22,985 bases of DNA from Erythrobacter sp. UBA2510 (lineage in GTDB: Bacteria > Pseudomonadota > Alphaproteobacteria > Sphingomonadales > Sphingomonadaceae), in contig DDNW01000112.1 in NCBI GenBank assembly GCA_002341345.1, forward strand, positions 8,296 to 31,280. The letters are read 5' to 3'. This document shows positions 1 through 5,999 of the stretch, piece after piece. The notes under the pieces were generated by a model. That model had not been told where the DNA came from and did no database searches. It worked only from the letters and a program-made list of their open reading frames with translations. The position numbers and the translations under genes were made by a program. Position 1 is the stretch's first letter. The number at the start of each line of letters is the position of its first letter.

Positions 1-45
1 GGTAAACTTTGGGAGGTCGGGAGAGGGAGCGGGCCGGTGCCGCGA

Positions 46-68
46 CTGTTTCAGCTCGGCTGAAACAG
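46..68. repeat. Perfect inverted repeat just after the leuB stop
   Basis: Ten-base arms CTGTTTCAGC (46-55) and GCTGAAACAG (59-68) flank a TCG loop and would form a stable hairpin on either strand. It starts two bases beyond the leuB stop codon (71-73), where a terminator or 3' protecting stem is expected. No run of T follows on either strand, so it is not a classical intrinsic terminator. It may instead block 3' exonucleases at the end of the leuB message. Confidence 0.6.
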
Positions 69-70
69 AA

Positions 71-1129
71 TTAGAGCCGCGCGAGGACCGCATCGGCGAC
101 TTCGGTGGTCCCGGCAGTTCCGCCCAGATCGCCGCCGCGCACGCCGTCTTCCAGCGCCTTGGCCACCGCCGCCTCGATCCGCGCAGCCTCGGCCTCCAGC
201 CCCAGCGAATGCCGCAGCAGCATCGCAAGGCTGAGGATCATCGCCATCGGATTGGCCTTGCCGGTTCCCGCAATATCGGGCGCGGAGCCGTGGATCGGCT
301 CGTACAGGCCGAACGTCCCGTAATCGGTCTGCCGCTCGCCGAGCGAGGCGCTGGCGAGCAGGCCGATCGAGCCGACACACATGCTCGCCTGATCGGAGAG
401 GATGTCGCCGAACAAATTGCCCGTCACCACCACGTCGAACTGGCCGGGCGCTTTCACCAGCTGCATCGCGGCATTGTCGACATACATGTGGGTCAGCTCG
501 ACGTCCGGATATTCGGCGTGAGTTTCGATCACAACATCGCGCCATAACTGGCTGGTTTCGAGGACATTTGCCTTGTCGACGCTGCACAATCTGCCCGTGC
601 GACCATGCGCTGCACGGAAGGCGACATGCGCGATGCGGCGCACCTCGTCCTCGGCATAGGACATGATGTCATAGCCCTGCCGCCGCCCGTCCTCGAGCGT
701 GCGCATGCCCTTCTCGCCGAAATAAACGTCGCCGTTCAACTCGCGCACGATCAGCACGTCGATCTGGCGGGCGATTTCGGGACGCAGGCCGGACATGCCC
801 TCCAGCCCCGGGAACATGGTTGCGGGGCGCAGATTGGCGAACAGGCCGAGTTCGCTCCTGAGGCCAAGGATCGCCTGTTCGGGGCGCAGGTGGCGCTCCA
901 GATTGTCGCAATCGGGATCGCCGACCGCGCCGAACAGCACCGCGTCCGCCACGCGCGCCTTGGCCAGCGTTTCGGGCGGGAGCGGGTGACCGTGCTTCTT
1001 GTAGGCGCTGCCGCCGACGTCGCCTTCGGTCAGGGTCAGGCCGGGCAAAGCGAGCGCGTCGAGCACGCGGCGCGCCTCGACCATGATTTCGGCCCCGATG
1101 CCGTCCCCGGCGAGCAGCAATATTTTCAC
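71..1129 (-). CDS. leuB: 3-isopropylmalate dehydrogenase
   Basis: Catalyses NAD-dependent oxidative decarboxylation of 3-isopropylmalate, the third committed step of leucine synthesis, in the cytosol. The 352-residue product has the normal family length and N-terminus ([12 protein letters not shown]). It carries the substrate/metal segments [12 protein letters not shown], a [10 protein letters not shown] stretch and [10 protein letters not shown], and the nucleotide-binding [12 protein letters not shown] near the C-terminus. The start is a GTG whose bases overlap the recO stop (GTGA, 1126-1129), so translation is probably coupled to recO. It is the last gene of a minus-strand run tspO-ubiK-recO-leuB, an unusual setting, because leuB more often sits with leuCD; leuCD could lie beyond the left edge. 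The Shine-Dalgarno before the GTG is weak, which fits coupling. Confidence 0.97.
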   Translation of the reverse strand: MKILLLAGDGIGAEIMVEARRVLDALALPGLTLTEGDVGGSAYKKHGHPLPPETLAKARVADAVLFGAVGDPDCDNLERHLRPEQAILGLRSELGLFANLRPATMFPGLEGMSGLRPEIARQIDVLIVRELNGDVYFGEKGMRTLEDGRRQGYDIMSYAEDEVRRIAHVAFRAAHGRTGRLCSVDKANVLETSQLWRDVVIETHAEYPDVELTHMYVDNAAMQLVKAPGQFDVVVTGNLFGDILSDQASMCVGSIGLLASASLGERQTDYGTFGLYEPIHGSAPDIAGTGKANPMAMILSLAMLLRHSLGLEAEAARIEAAVAKALEDGVRGGDLGGTAGTTEVADAVLARL

Positions 1130-1740
1130 GTTTCAATCCGTCCCAGCAATTGTCTCAGGCGATGGCGCGCGGCCATAACATCGGTTCGGCGCTCGGCAAG
1201 CAGGTAGTTGTCGAGCGGGTCCGCCAGAGCATCCATAGCGGCCAGCACCTGCACCAGTTCGCCGGTCGGGCGCACCGCCCAGCCCGCGCCCTCTCCGCCA
1301 TAGCCCATTTCGCGCAGCAGCAGCATTTCATAGCCGACCAGCGCCCCCGCCCAGCCACGCGCAGAAGGGGCCGCGCAGATTGCCTCCAGCAGCCCGCCCA
1401 GCGCCTCGTACAGATGCGGATAGGGCTGGCGTTCGGGCAGGACGCTGGCGGTCAGCGCACTGGCCCAGCCGATCGCGGCAGCCTGCAGCGGTTCGCCCAG
1501 CCACGGCCCGCAACTGGCGGTGAGTTCGAGCTTCATGAAGGGCAGTTGCGTTTCCGAACGCGCGGAAAGCTGCATCTCGACCCGGTTGCCGGGGATCACG
1601 ACCGGGCGCAGGTGCCGCCCGCGCCCACCCGCGACATAGCCTGCGACAAGGCCATGCTCGGCAGTCAATAGCCGCGCGACCACGGCGGTTTCGCCATGCT
1701 GGCGCGCGGCGACGAGGATGGCGGGGGCACGGATCTGCAT
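1126..1740 (-). CDS. recO: DNA repair protein RecO
   Basis: RecO anneals single strands and, with RecR (and RecF), loads RecA on SSB-coated DNA in gap repair. The 204-residue product begins with the typical RecO OB-fold pattern: [14 protein letters not shown], then [24 protein letters not shown] (about residues 15-40), followed by a helical C-terminal domain ([19 protein letters not shown] and [17 protein letters not shown]). It is shorter than the roughly 240 residues of E. coli RecO and no Cys4 zinc site is visible in the C-terminal half, as in many alphaproteobacterial versions. The ATG at 1738-1740 is preceded by an inverted repeat (1741-1758) whose loop holds the AAGG of the ribosome-binding site. 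It lies 27 bases downstream of ubiK and overlaps leuB by four bases. Confidence 0.92.
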   Translation of the reverse strand: MQIRAPAILVAARQHGETAVVARLLTAEHGLVAGYVAGGRGRHLRPVVIPGNRVEMQLSARSETQLPFMKLELTASCGPWLGEPLQAAAIGWASALTASVLPERQPYPHLYEALGGLLEAICAAPSARGWAGALVGYEMLLLREMGYGGEGAGWAVRPTGELVQVLAAMDALADPLDNYLLAERRTDVMAARHRLRQLLGRIET

Positions 1741-1758
1741 GGGGCAGGCCTTTGCCCC
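1741..1758 (-). promoter_or_regulatory. Hairpin presenting the recO ribosome-binding site
   Basis: Perfect six-base arms GGGGCA and TGCCCC enclose a six-base loop and abut the recO ATG. On the mRNA strand the loop reads AAGGCC, so the only Shine-Dalgarno-like AAGG is in the loop and the 3' arm touches the start codon. This could modulate recO translation relative to ubiK. The structure is seen in the sequence; the role is inferred. Confidence 0.45.
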
Positions 1759-1767
1759 GTGCGGGCC

Positions 1768-2016
1768 TTACTTGTCGAGCTTCGCCTCAAGCGCGGCCAG
1801 CCGTGCCTCCAGCACATCGCACTTTTCGCGGGCAAGCGCGGCCATGTCCTTCACCGCGTCGAATTCCTCGCGGCTGACGAAATCGAGGCCGCCCATGGCT
1901 TCCTTCATTTTCTCGCGGGCATTGTCGCGCGCCTCGCGGGTCATGCCCGCCAGCGTACCGGCGGCGGCATTGGCCATTTTGGCGAAGTCGGCGAAGATCG
2001 GGTTCTCGCTCTGCAT
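1768..2016 (-). CDS. ubiK: UbiK/BMFP family ubiquinone biosynthesis accessory factor
   Basis: Small 82-residue protein of the BMFP (YqiC/UbiK) family. In enterobacteria UbiK supports aerobic ubiquinone synthesis and binds UbiJ, and the Brucella homologue was named a membrane fusogenic protein. The sequence shows an amphipathic N-terminal half (MQSENPIFADFAKMANAA, then GTLAGMTREARDNAREKM) and a C-terminal coiled coil (about residues 48-82: SREEFDAVKDMAALAREK, then LEARLAALEAKL), the normal family architecture and length. The ATG has an AAAGGA Shine-Dalgarno sequence about seven bases upstream. It lies between tspO and recO on the same strand with short gaps, so co-transcription is likely. Function is assigned by family resemblance only. 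Confidence 0.85.
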   Translation of the reverse strand: MQSENPIFADFAKMANAAAGTLAGMTREARDNAREKMKEAMGGLDFVSREEFDAVKDMAALAREKCDVLEARLAALEAKLDK

Positions 2017-2054
2017 GGGCAGTCCTTTATGCGTCCGGCCACCGCCGGCGATGA

Positions 2055-2606
2055 TTACAATTCGATGCGCTGCGATTCCTCGCTCGATTCTTTACCGCCA
2101 TCGGGATTGAGTTCCCAGAACTGGTAGTTGAGCAGGCTCGCGAACAGCACCCAGCCAAGATAGGGAAGCAGCAGCACGCCTGCCAGAGGGCGCACCTTCC
2201 AGAACAGGAAGAGCGTGACGATCACGGCGATATCGATCACCAGCAGCAGGATCAGCGCCTCGAAGATCATGTGCTGGCCGAAGCACACCGGCGACCAGGC
2301 GAGGTTCAGCGCCAGCTGCACGATAAAGGCGATGATCGCGGCCGTGCGTGCCCTTGCGCCCCATGCCGCGCAGACCATGGCGAAAGCAAAGCCCATGATG
2401 GCATAGAGCGCGGTCCACACGATCCCGAAAGTGACGGGCGGCGGGAAGGTCGCAGGCTTGGTCAGCTCTTCGAACCACGGATTACCCGCGCCGCTCCCCG
2501 ACATCTGGCTGGACAGGTAACCGAGCAACAGGACGGCCGGGACGAGGAACAGGGACCAGCGCAAGAGGCTGGCGCGCAATTGCGCGGGACTGGCAAGTCG
2601 ATTCAT
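2055..2606 (-). CDS. tspO: TspO/MBR family tryptophan-rich sensory protein
   Basis: Five-helix membrane protein of the TspO/peripheral benzodiazepine receptor family, which binds porphyrins. In photosynthetic and related alphaproteobacteria it modulates tetrapyrrole-linked gene expression. The 183-residue product carries the family signatures NPWFEELTKPATFPPP (about 42-57) and FGIVWTALYAIMG, then LALNLAWSPVCFGQH (about 98-112) and LLLPYLGWVLFASLLNYQFW near the C-terminus, with five hydrophobic segments. It is slightly longer than the typical 155-160 residues, through an N-terminal extension with an extra hydrophobic stretch and an acidic/Ser-rich tail. An AGGAG sequence lies five bases before the ATG. 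It appears to be the first gene of the run leading to ubiK, recO and leuB. Confidence 0.94.
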   Translation of the reverse strand: MNRLASPAQLRASLLRWSLFLVPAVLLLGYLSSQMSGSGAGNPWFEELTKPATFPPPVTFGIVWTALYAIMGFAFAMVCAAWGARARTAAIIAFIVQLALNLAWSPVCFGQHMIFEALILLLVIDIAVIVTLFLFWKVRPLAGVLLLPYLGWVLFASLLNYQFWELNPDGGKESSEESQRIEL

Positions 2607-2781
2607 CCTGACTCCTGACTAAGCTGCAAACCCGGCTAATTCTTGTCTACTCGGTCGTTCCAAGAGCGATCCACCCTGTCACACGAATCGCGCAAGCGAT
2701 ACTGGCGAGGGCCAAAGCGCCGCGCAACCGGCGTTGACCGTCCTTCGCATCCATTGCGGACCATCGTGTCAAAATGGCGCG

Positions 2782-3531
2782 TCATGCCGAGGCACCGCCG
2801 CGCCGTGCCGCAATCAGGAATTCCAGATTGCCCTCGCTGCCCTTGATCGGGCTTTCGGTCAGGCCGAGGATGGTCCACCTCTCCCCTTCGAGCCAGTCGC
2901 GCACCTCGTCGCAGACCCGGGCATGGAGCGCCTCGTCGCGTACGATGCCGCCCTTGCCGACTTCGCCCTTGGCCACTTCGAACTGCGGCTTGATCAGCGC
3001 CACCAAAGTGCATTGCTCTTCCGCCAGAATAAGCGGCATTTCCAGCACCTTGCGAAGCGAAATGAAGGATGCGTCACAGACCACCCAGTCGCATGACCGG
3101 TCTATCTGCAAGGGCGTGAGGTGGCGGGCATTGGTCTGTTCGAGGACGGTAATCCGGTCATCTTGCCGCAACTTCCAGTCGAGCTGGTTGGTCCCGACAT
3201 CGACCGCGAAGACATGCGCTGCGCCATGCGCCAGCATGACCTGCGTGAACCCGCCGGTTGAGGAACCGATATCCATCGCGACGGCGCCCGTCGGATCGAG
3301 GCCGAAGTGCCTGATCGCATGATCCAGCTTCACCCCGCCGCGCCCGACCCAGGGATGATCGCGGCCCCTGACCACGATCTCGGCATCTTCGGCGACCTGC
3401 TGGCCGGGCTTGTCCACCCGCCGCTCGCCCAGAAACACCACGCCTGCCATGACCAGCGCGGAGGCGCGGGCGCGGCTTTCGGCATGGCCTTGCTCGACGA
3501 GCAGCTGATCGATGCGGCGTTTGGCGCTCAT
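2782..3531 (-). CDS. tlyA: TlyA family rRNA (cytidine-2'-O)-methyltransferase / hemolysin-like protein
   Basis: TlyA proteins 2'-O-methylate cytidines of 16S and/or 23S rRNA using S-adenosylmethionine. The 249-residue product starts with an S4 RNA-binding domain (about residues 1-60: RIDQLLVEQGHAESRARASA). An FtsJ/RrmJ-type methyltransferase domain follows: GRGGVKLDHAI, the SAM-binding VAMDIGSSTGGFTQVML, VCDASFISLRK, ALIKPQFEV and SEGNLEFL. The spaced Lys (GGVK), Asp (CDAS), Lys (IKPQ) and Glu (GNLE) match the catalytic tetrad of the family. The frame is open further upstream to 3645, but the start at 3531 (MSAKRRIDQLL) matches the family N-terminus. The 5' leader contains a hairpin GCAAGC-GGGTT-GCTTGC (3563-3579). 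The gene stands alone, with 175 bases to tspO and a long gap on its 5' side. Confidence 0.93.
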   Translation of the reverse strand: MSAKRRIDQLLVEQGHAESRARASALVMAGVVFLGERRVDKPGQQVAEDAEIVVRGRDHPWVGRGGVKLDHAIRHFGLDPTGAVAMDIGSSTGGFTQVMLAHGAAHVFAVDVGTNQLDWKLRQDDRITVLEQTNARHLTPLQIDRSCDWVVCDASFISLRKVLEMPLILAEEQCTLVALIKPQFEVAKGEVGKGGIVRDEALHARVCDEVRDWLEGERWTILGLTESPIKGSEGNLEFLIAARRGGASA

Positions 3532-3733
3532 TGCGGCGGGGTTAGGGAGAAGTTCGGCGGATGCAAGCGGGTTGCTTGCCGGAACCTTGCGCGAAGCCTT
3601 AATTCTGACTGTGAAAAACAAAAATACAAGACTTGTCTTCGCCATCGGGACGATTCACAAAGGCACTCAAGACCGGCGGCACTCGCGGTCTTCGCCCACC
3701 CAATGAAACGGCCGGGCGTGGCTTTCCAAGCGC

Positions 3734-3748
3734 GAAAGGAGGTGATCC
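3734..3748 (+). promoter_or_regulatory. Extended Shine-Dalgarno, complementary to the entire 16S rRNA 3' tail
   Basis: The 15 bases GAAAGGAGGTGATCC are the exact complement of the conserved 16S 3' terminus (GGATCACCTCCTTTC in alphaproteobacteria), far longer than a usual four- to six-base site. GGAGG (3738-3742) lies seven bases before an ATG at 3750, an ideal spacing. The 5' part can pair with CTTTC at 3722-3726. The match stops exactly at the 16S tail and the flanks do not resemble rRNA, so this is not an rRNA fragment. Confidence 0.7.
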
Positions 3749-3749
3749 G

Positions 3750-3806
3750 ATGTCTCATGGTTCAGCAGGGAGGTCGGTGACGACCCGCGCGGAGCATATT
3801 CGGTAA
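3750..3806 (+). CDS. Possible 18-residue peptide behind an extreme ribosome-binding site
   Basis: The ATG follows the 15-base Shine-Dalgarno sequence at seven-base spacing. The frame encodes MSHGSAGRSVTTRAEHIR and ends at TAA. The peptide is basic, with no membrane segment or signal peptide, and I recognise no family. Two alternatives overlap in another frame: a 25-codon frame from 3703 that has no Shine-Dalgarno, and its internal ATG at 3757, which would give seven residues. Because the ribosome site fits 3750 best, that start is preferred. The coding content itself is too short to judge. The ORF may matter as a ribosome-loading or leader ORF rather than for its product. Confidence 0.4.
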   Translation: MSHGSAGRSVTTRAEHIR

Positions 3807-3862
3807 TTCTGACTTTCGCCGAGTAAGGCTTCGTGAGCGGTCTACCAGACCGCTGACCATGC

Positions 3863-3903
3863 GAAGGGTCGTTTGGCTTGAGGCCAAGCGGCCCTTCTCA
3901 TTT
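3863..3903 (+). terminator. Strong intrinsic terminator of the small transcript
   Basis: Arms GAAGGGTCGTTTGGC (3863-3877) and GCCAAGCGGCCCTTC (3883-3897) form a 15-pair stem with a few G-U pairs and a TTGAG loop. They are followed by TCATTTT and then GGGGTTTT. The T-tract lies on the plus side; the minus side of the stem has no T-run, so it terminates the plus-strand unit ending here. Confidence 0.8.
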
Positions 3904-3984
3904 TGGGGTTTTGCAAAGGTGGCCGGTTTTTGGGGTGGGAAGCGGACTTTGGGGGAGGGTTATTTATAGTGATAACGTTCTGCG

Positions 3985-4227
3985 ATGATCTATAACATTA
4001 TTGACCGCCGCAAACGCCCCTAACGGTGGCGCGAGGTGTACGCGATTATCGAAGTTACCAGTCACGATAATTCCTGCGCAGATGCCGACCAGCAGCCCGC
4101 AGTGGATGACGACATCATTTACGATCAGCGCGAAAACATCTCGCTGCATGAGGCTGCTGTGTGGGCAACAAGCGTTCCGTGCGCTGTCACGCTCTACCTT
4201 TACGACAAGGGCAACGGCACCTCGTAG
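3985..4227 (+). pseudogene. Small ORF broken by an in-frame TAA (hypothetical protein)
   Basis: From ATG at 3985 the frame reads MIYNIIDRRKRP, meets TAA at 4021-4023, and continues in the same frame as RWREVYAIIEVTSHDNSC and on to a natural stop at 4225-4227. It would be an 80-residue protein apart from that one stop. The downstream part can start at GTG 4036 (63 residues, ending YLYDKGNGTS), but neither start has a good ribosome-binding site. The product is acidic in the middle (PAVDDDIIYDQREN), soluble, and belongs to no family I can name. The region is more AT-rich than its neighbours. The simplest reading is a recently inactivated gene, with a one-base change such as TAC to TAA; a sequencing error or a shorter GTG-started gene are the alternatives. 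Confidence 0.55.
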
Positions 4228-4265
4228 CCAACATCCGCAATTGGGTCGTAAGCGGAAAGTCGAAG

Positions 4266-4664
4266 CTAATGCAGCGCGCCACCCGATTCCGGCGCATCAG
4301 GCCCGAGAATCCGCCGCGCCTCGCGCATCATCACCTCGGTCGCCACGGGCTTGACCAGATAGCCATCGGCGCCAGCGCCCGTCACCTCTTCCCGCACGTC
4401 ATCGGTGGCATAACCCGAAATCGCGAGAATCGGGATCGCGGCGGTGGTCGCCTGTGCTTTCAGCTGCTCGATCAGTTCAAGGCCGGATACATGCGGCAGG
4501 CCGATATCCATCATGATCAGATCGGGGCAAAAGCGCCCCACTGCGGCCAGCACCTGCGCCCCGTCGGCGACCAGCTCGGTCTCGAACCCGTCAATGCGCA
4601 GCGATTCCTCGAACAGGAGGCCATTGAGGGCGTCGTCCTCGACAATGAGTACGCGGCTGGTCAT
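4266..4664 (-). CDS. Single-domain response regulator (CheY/DivK-like receiver)
   Basis: A 132-residue stand-alone receiver domain with the full phosphoacceptor set: acidic pocket E9-D10-D11 (LIVEDD), phosphorylated Asp D53 (LIMMDIGLP), Ser at about 83 (LAISGY) and Lys K105 (GYLVKPV). No output domain follows, so it acts by protein contact or in a phosphorelay, as DivK and CheY do. The MMDIGLPHVSGLE stretch is DivK-like, but no histidine kinase lies nearby, so the partner is unknown. It diverges from the patatin gene over 206 bases. The upstream stretch holds two GANTC sites (GACTC at 4665 and GATTC at 4712), the CcrM methylation target of alphaproteobacteria. No clear Shine-Dalgarno precedes the ATG. 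Confidence 0.91.
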   Translation of the reverse strand: MTSRVLIVEDDALNGLLFEESLRIDGFETELVADGAQVLAAVGRFCPDLIMMDIGLPHVSGLELIEQLKAQATTAAIPILAISGYATDDVREEVTGAGADGYLVKPVATEVMMREARRILGPDAPESGGALH

Positions 4665-4812
4665 GACTCATATACGTATTTTCACATTATTCGATCCCGG
4701 ATTTCTCAAGCGATTCAACATTTTGTTAAGGATCGCGAGCCGCCCCGCTCCACGGATCAGGCTAAGAACGGGTCAGTCGCTTACTAATCCCCGGAACCGA
4801 ATCACTGTTCAT

Positions 4813-4841
4813 TTGTCGTGCAGCGGCAACCGGTGTATGTT
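4813..4841 (+). promoter_or_regulatory. Predicted promoter of the patatin gene
   Basis: A TTGTCG box (4813-4818), a 17-base spacer and TATGTT (4836-4841) resemble a housekeeping sigma promoter. The leader to the ATG at 4871 would be about 23 bases and includes AGAAGG (4853-4858) as ribosome-binding site. Read by eye only. Confidence 0.45.
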
Positions 4842-4870
4842 GCAATGCAGCATAGAAGGTCTGTGCCCTC

Positions 4871-5911
4871 ATGAAAAACTTGCTTCCCCCGCAACGACTC
4901 GACGTCGCCCTGCAAGGCGGTGGCGCGCATGGCGCCTTCACCTGGGGCGTGCTCGACCGGCTGCTCGAAGCGCCCGACATCCGCATTTCGGCCGTCAGCG
5001 GGGCCAGTGCCGGGGCAATCAACGCGACCGTCTTCGCCACCGGCATGGCGACGGGCGGACCGGCAGGCGCGCAGGCCGCTCTCGCCGCCTTCTGGAAGGC
5101 GCTGAACGATGCGGGGCGTGATTCCGGGCCGCTGCTGCCGCTGCTCGAAGCGTTTCCGGAAACCGCCGAACTGGCCGTGACCTGGTGGTCGCTGCTGTTT
5201 GGCGACGTTCCCCTGCCCAATTCGCCACGTCTCGGGAAACCGATACAGGACGTATTGCGCAAATTGCTGGAGGAGCATGTTGACTTCGCCGCGCTGCGCA
5301 CACGCAAGGCGCCGCGCCTGTTCATCGCCGCGACCAATGTGCGGACCGGGGGCGCGCGCATCTTCCGTAATGACGATCTCAGCGTCGACGCATTGCTCGC
5401 CTCGGCCTGCCTGCCACTGGTCTTCCCGCCGGTGACGATCGACGGGGCCGAGTACTGGGATGGCGGCTATAGCGCGAATCCGCCGCTGCTGCCGCTGGTC
5501 CTGGAAAGCCCGAACGATGATTTGCTGCTGATCACGATCAACCCGACCACGCGCGAGCAGACTCCGTCCTCCTCGCGCGATATTTCCTACCGGATTTCCG
5601 AGCTCGGCTTCAGTCAGGGGCTGGCACAGGATTTGCGCGGGCTCGACATGATCCAGAAGGCAGCCGCCCCGCTATTGCTGGCGCGCGGCGTGCTGGGGCG
5701 ACTCAAACGCCTCAGGATGCACGAGATCCATGACGAGCCGACGCTGGCGGCGATGCATCCACGCTCGAAAATGGTGCCCGCCTGGCAGATGCTCACGCAG
5801 TTGCATGCCGCAGGACGCGAGGCCGCCGACCAGTGGCTGGGCGAGGATGCGCATTACATCGGCAAGGCAAGCACGATCGACATCTCCCAGCGTTACGGGA
5901 TCGCATCCTAA
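4871..5911 (+). CDS. Patatin-like phospholipase family protein
   Basis: Serine lipid acyl hydrolase of the patatin family, using a Ser-Asp dyad. The 346-residue product shows the oxyanion glycine-rich loop GGGAHGAF (about 16-23), the nucleophile elbow GASAG (44-48, Ser46) and the catalytic Asp in a DGG motif (YWDGGYSANPP, Asp197). No signal peptide or membrane segment is seen, so it is probably cytosolic or peripheral at the inner membrane. It belongs to the common bacterial group related to RssA/YlbK-type proteins, whose substrates are mostly not defined. The start is supported by AGAAGG upstream and by the short distance to the oxyanion loop. It is divergent from the response regulator and is followed 88 bases later by ilvE, which appears to have its own promoter. 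Confidence 0.93.
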   Translation: MKNLLPPQRLDVALQGGGAHGAFTWGVLDRLLEAPDIRISAVSGASAGAINATVFATGMATGGPAGAQAALAAFWKALNDAGRDSGPLLPLLEAFPETAELAVTWWSLLFGDVPLPNSPRLGKPIQDVLRKLLEEHVDFAALRTRKAPRLFIAATNVRTGGARIFRNDDLSVDALLASACLPLVFPPVTIDGAEYWDGGYSANPPLLPLVLESPNDDLLLITINPTTREQTPSSSRDISYRISELGFSQGLAQDLRGLDMIQKAAAPLLLARGVLGRLKRLRMHEIHDEPTLAAMHPRSKMVPAWQMLTQLHAAGREAADQWLGEDAHYIGKASTIDISQRYGIAS

Positions 5912-5943
5912 CATCGGAGCGCCCCAACCGATCCCGCAACCCC

Positions 5944-5972
5944 TTGCCTCTCCCGCGCACCGCGACTAATCG
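5944..5972 (+). promoter_or_regulatory. Predicted promoter of ilvE
   Basis: TTGCCT (5944-5949), a 17-base spacer and TAATCG (5967-5972) lie between patatin and ilvE. AAGGAG at 5982-5987 is the only ribosome-binding site, 12 bases before the ATG at 6000, a rather long spacing. The assignment is by eye. Confidence 0.35.
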
Positions 5973-5999
5973 GCCCGGTCCAAGGAGTATCCCGCAATT

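Larger units (their letters stand above)
3669..3903 (+). ncRNA. Candidate small RNA / small-ORF transcript with perfect anti-anti-Shine-Dalgarno motif
   Basis: A compact unit with, in order: a hairpin with arms AAGACCG (3669-3675) and CGGTCTT (3686-3692); a small stem CTTTC/GAAAG (3722-3726 and 3734-3738) that overlaps a Shine-Dalgarno tract; that tract itself (3734-3748); an 18-codon ORF (3750-3806); a perfect hairpin AGCGGTCT-ACC-AGACCGCT (3836-3854); and a strong intrinsic terminator (3863-3903). No conventional gene follows on this strand for hundreds of bases, so the terminator must serve something inside this interval. The 5' end is uncertain, since I found no convincing promoter. It could be a regulatory RNA, an mRNA for a very short peptide, or both. 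No known RNA family was recognised. Confidence 0.5.

Noticed and set aside
46..68. Intrinsic terminator of leuB
   Set aside because: The stem is perfect, but no T-tract follows on the leuB strand, so it is recorded only as an inverted repeat.
3532..3645. N-terminal extension of TlyA from an ATG at 3645
   Set aside because: The extra 38 residues do not match the S4-domain family N-terminus, and MSAKRRIDQLL at 3531 is the usual start.
3734..3748. Fragment of the 16S rRNA 3' end on the minus strand
   Set aside because: The match is limited to the tail complement; neither flank resembles 16S rRNA or its spacer, and the motif sits at exact Shine-Dalgarno spacing before an ATG.
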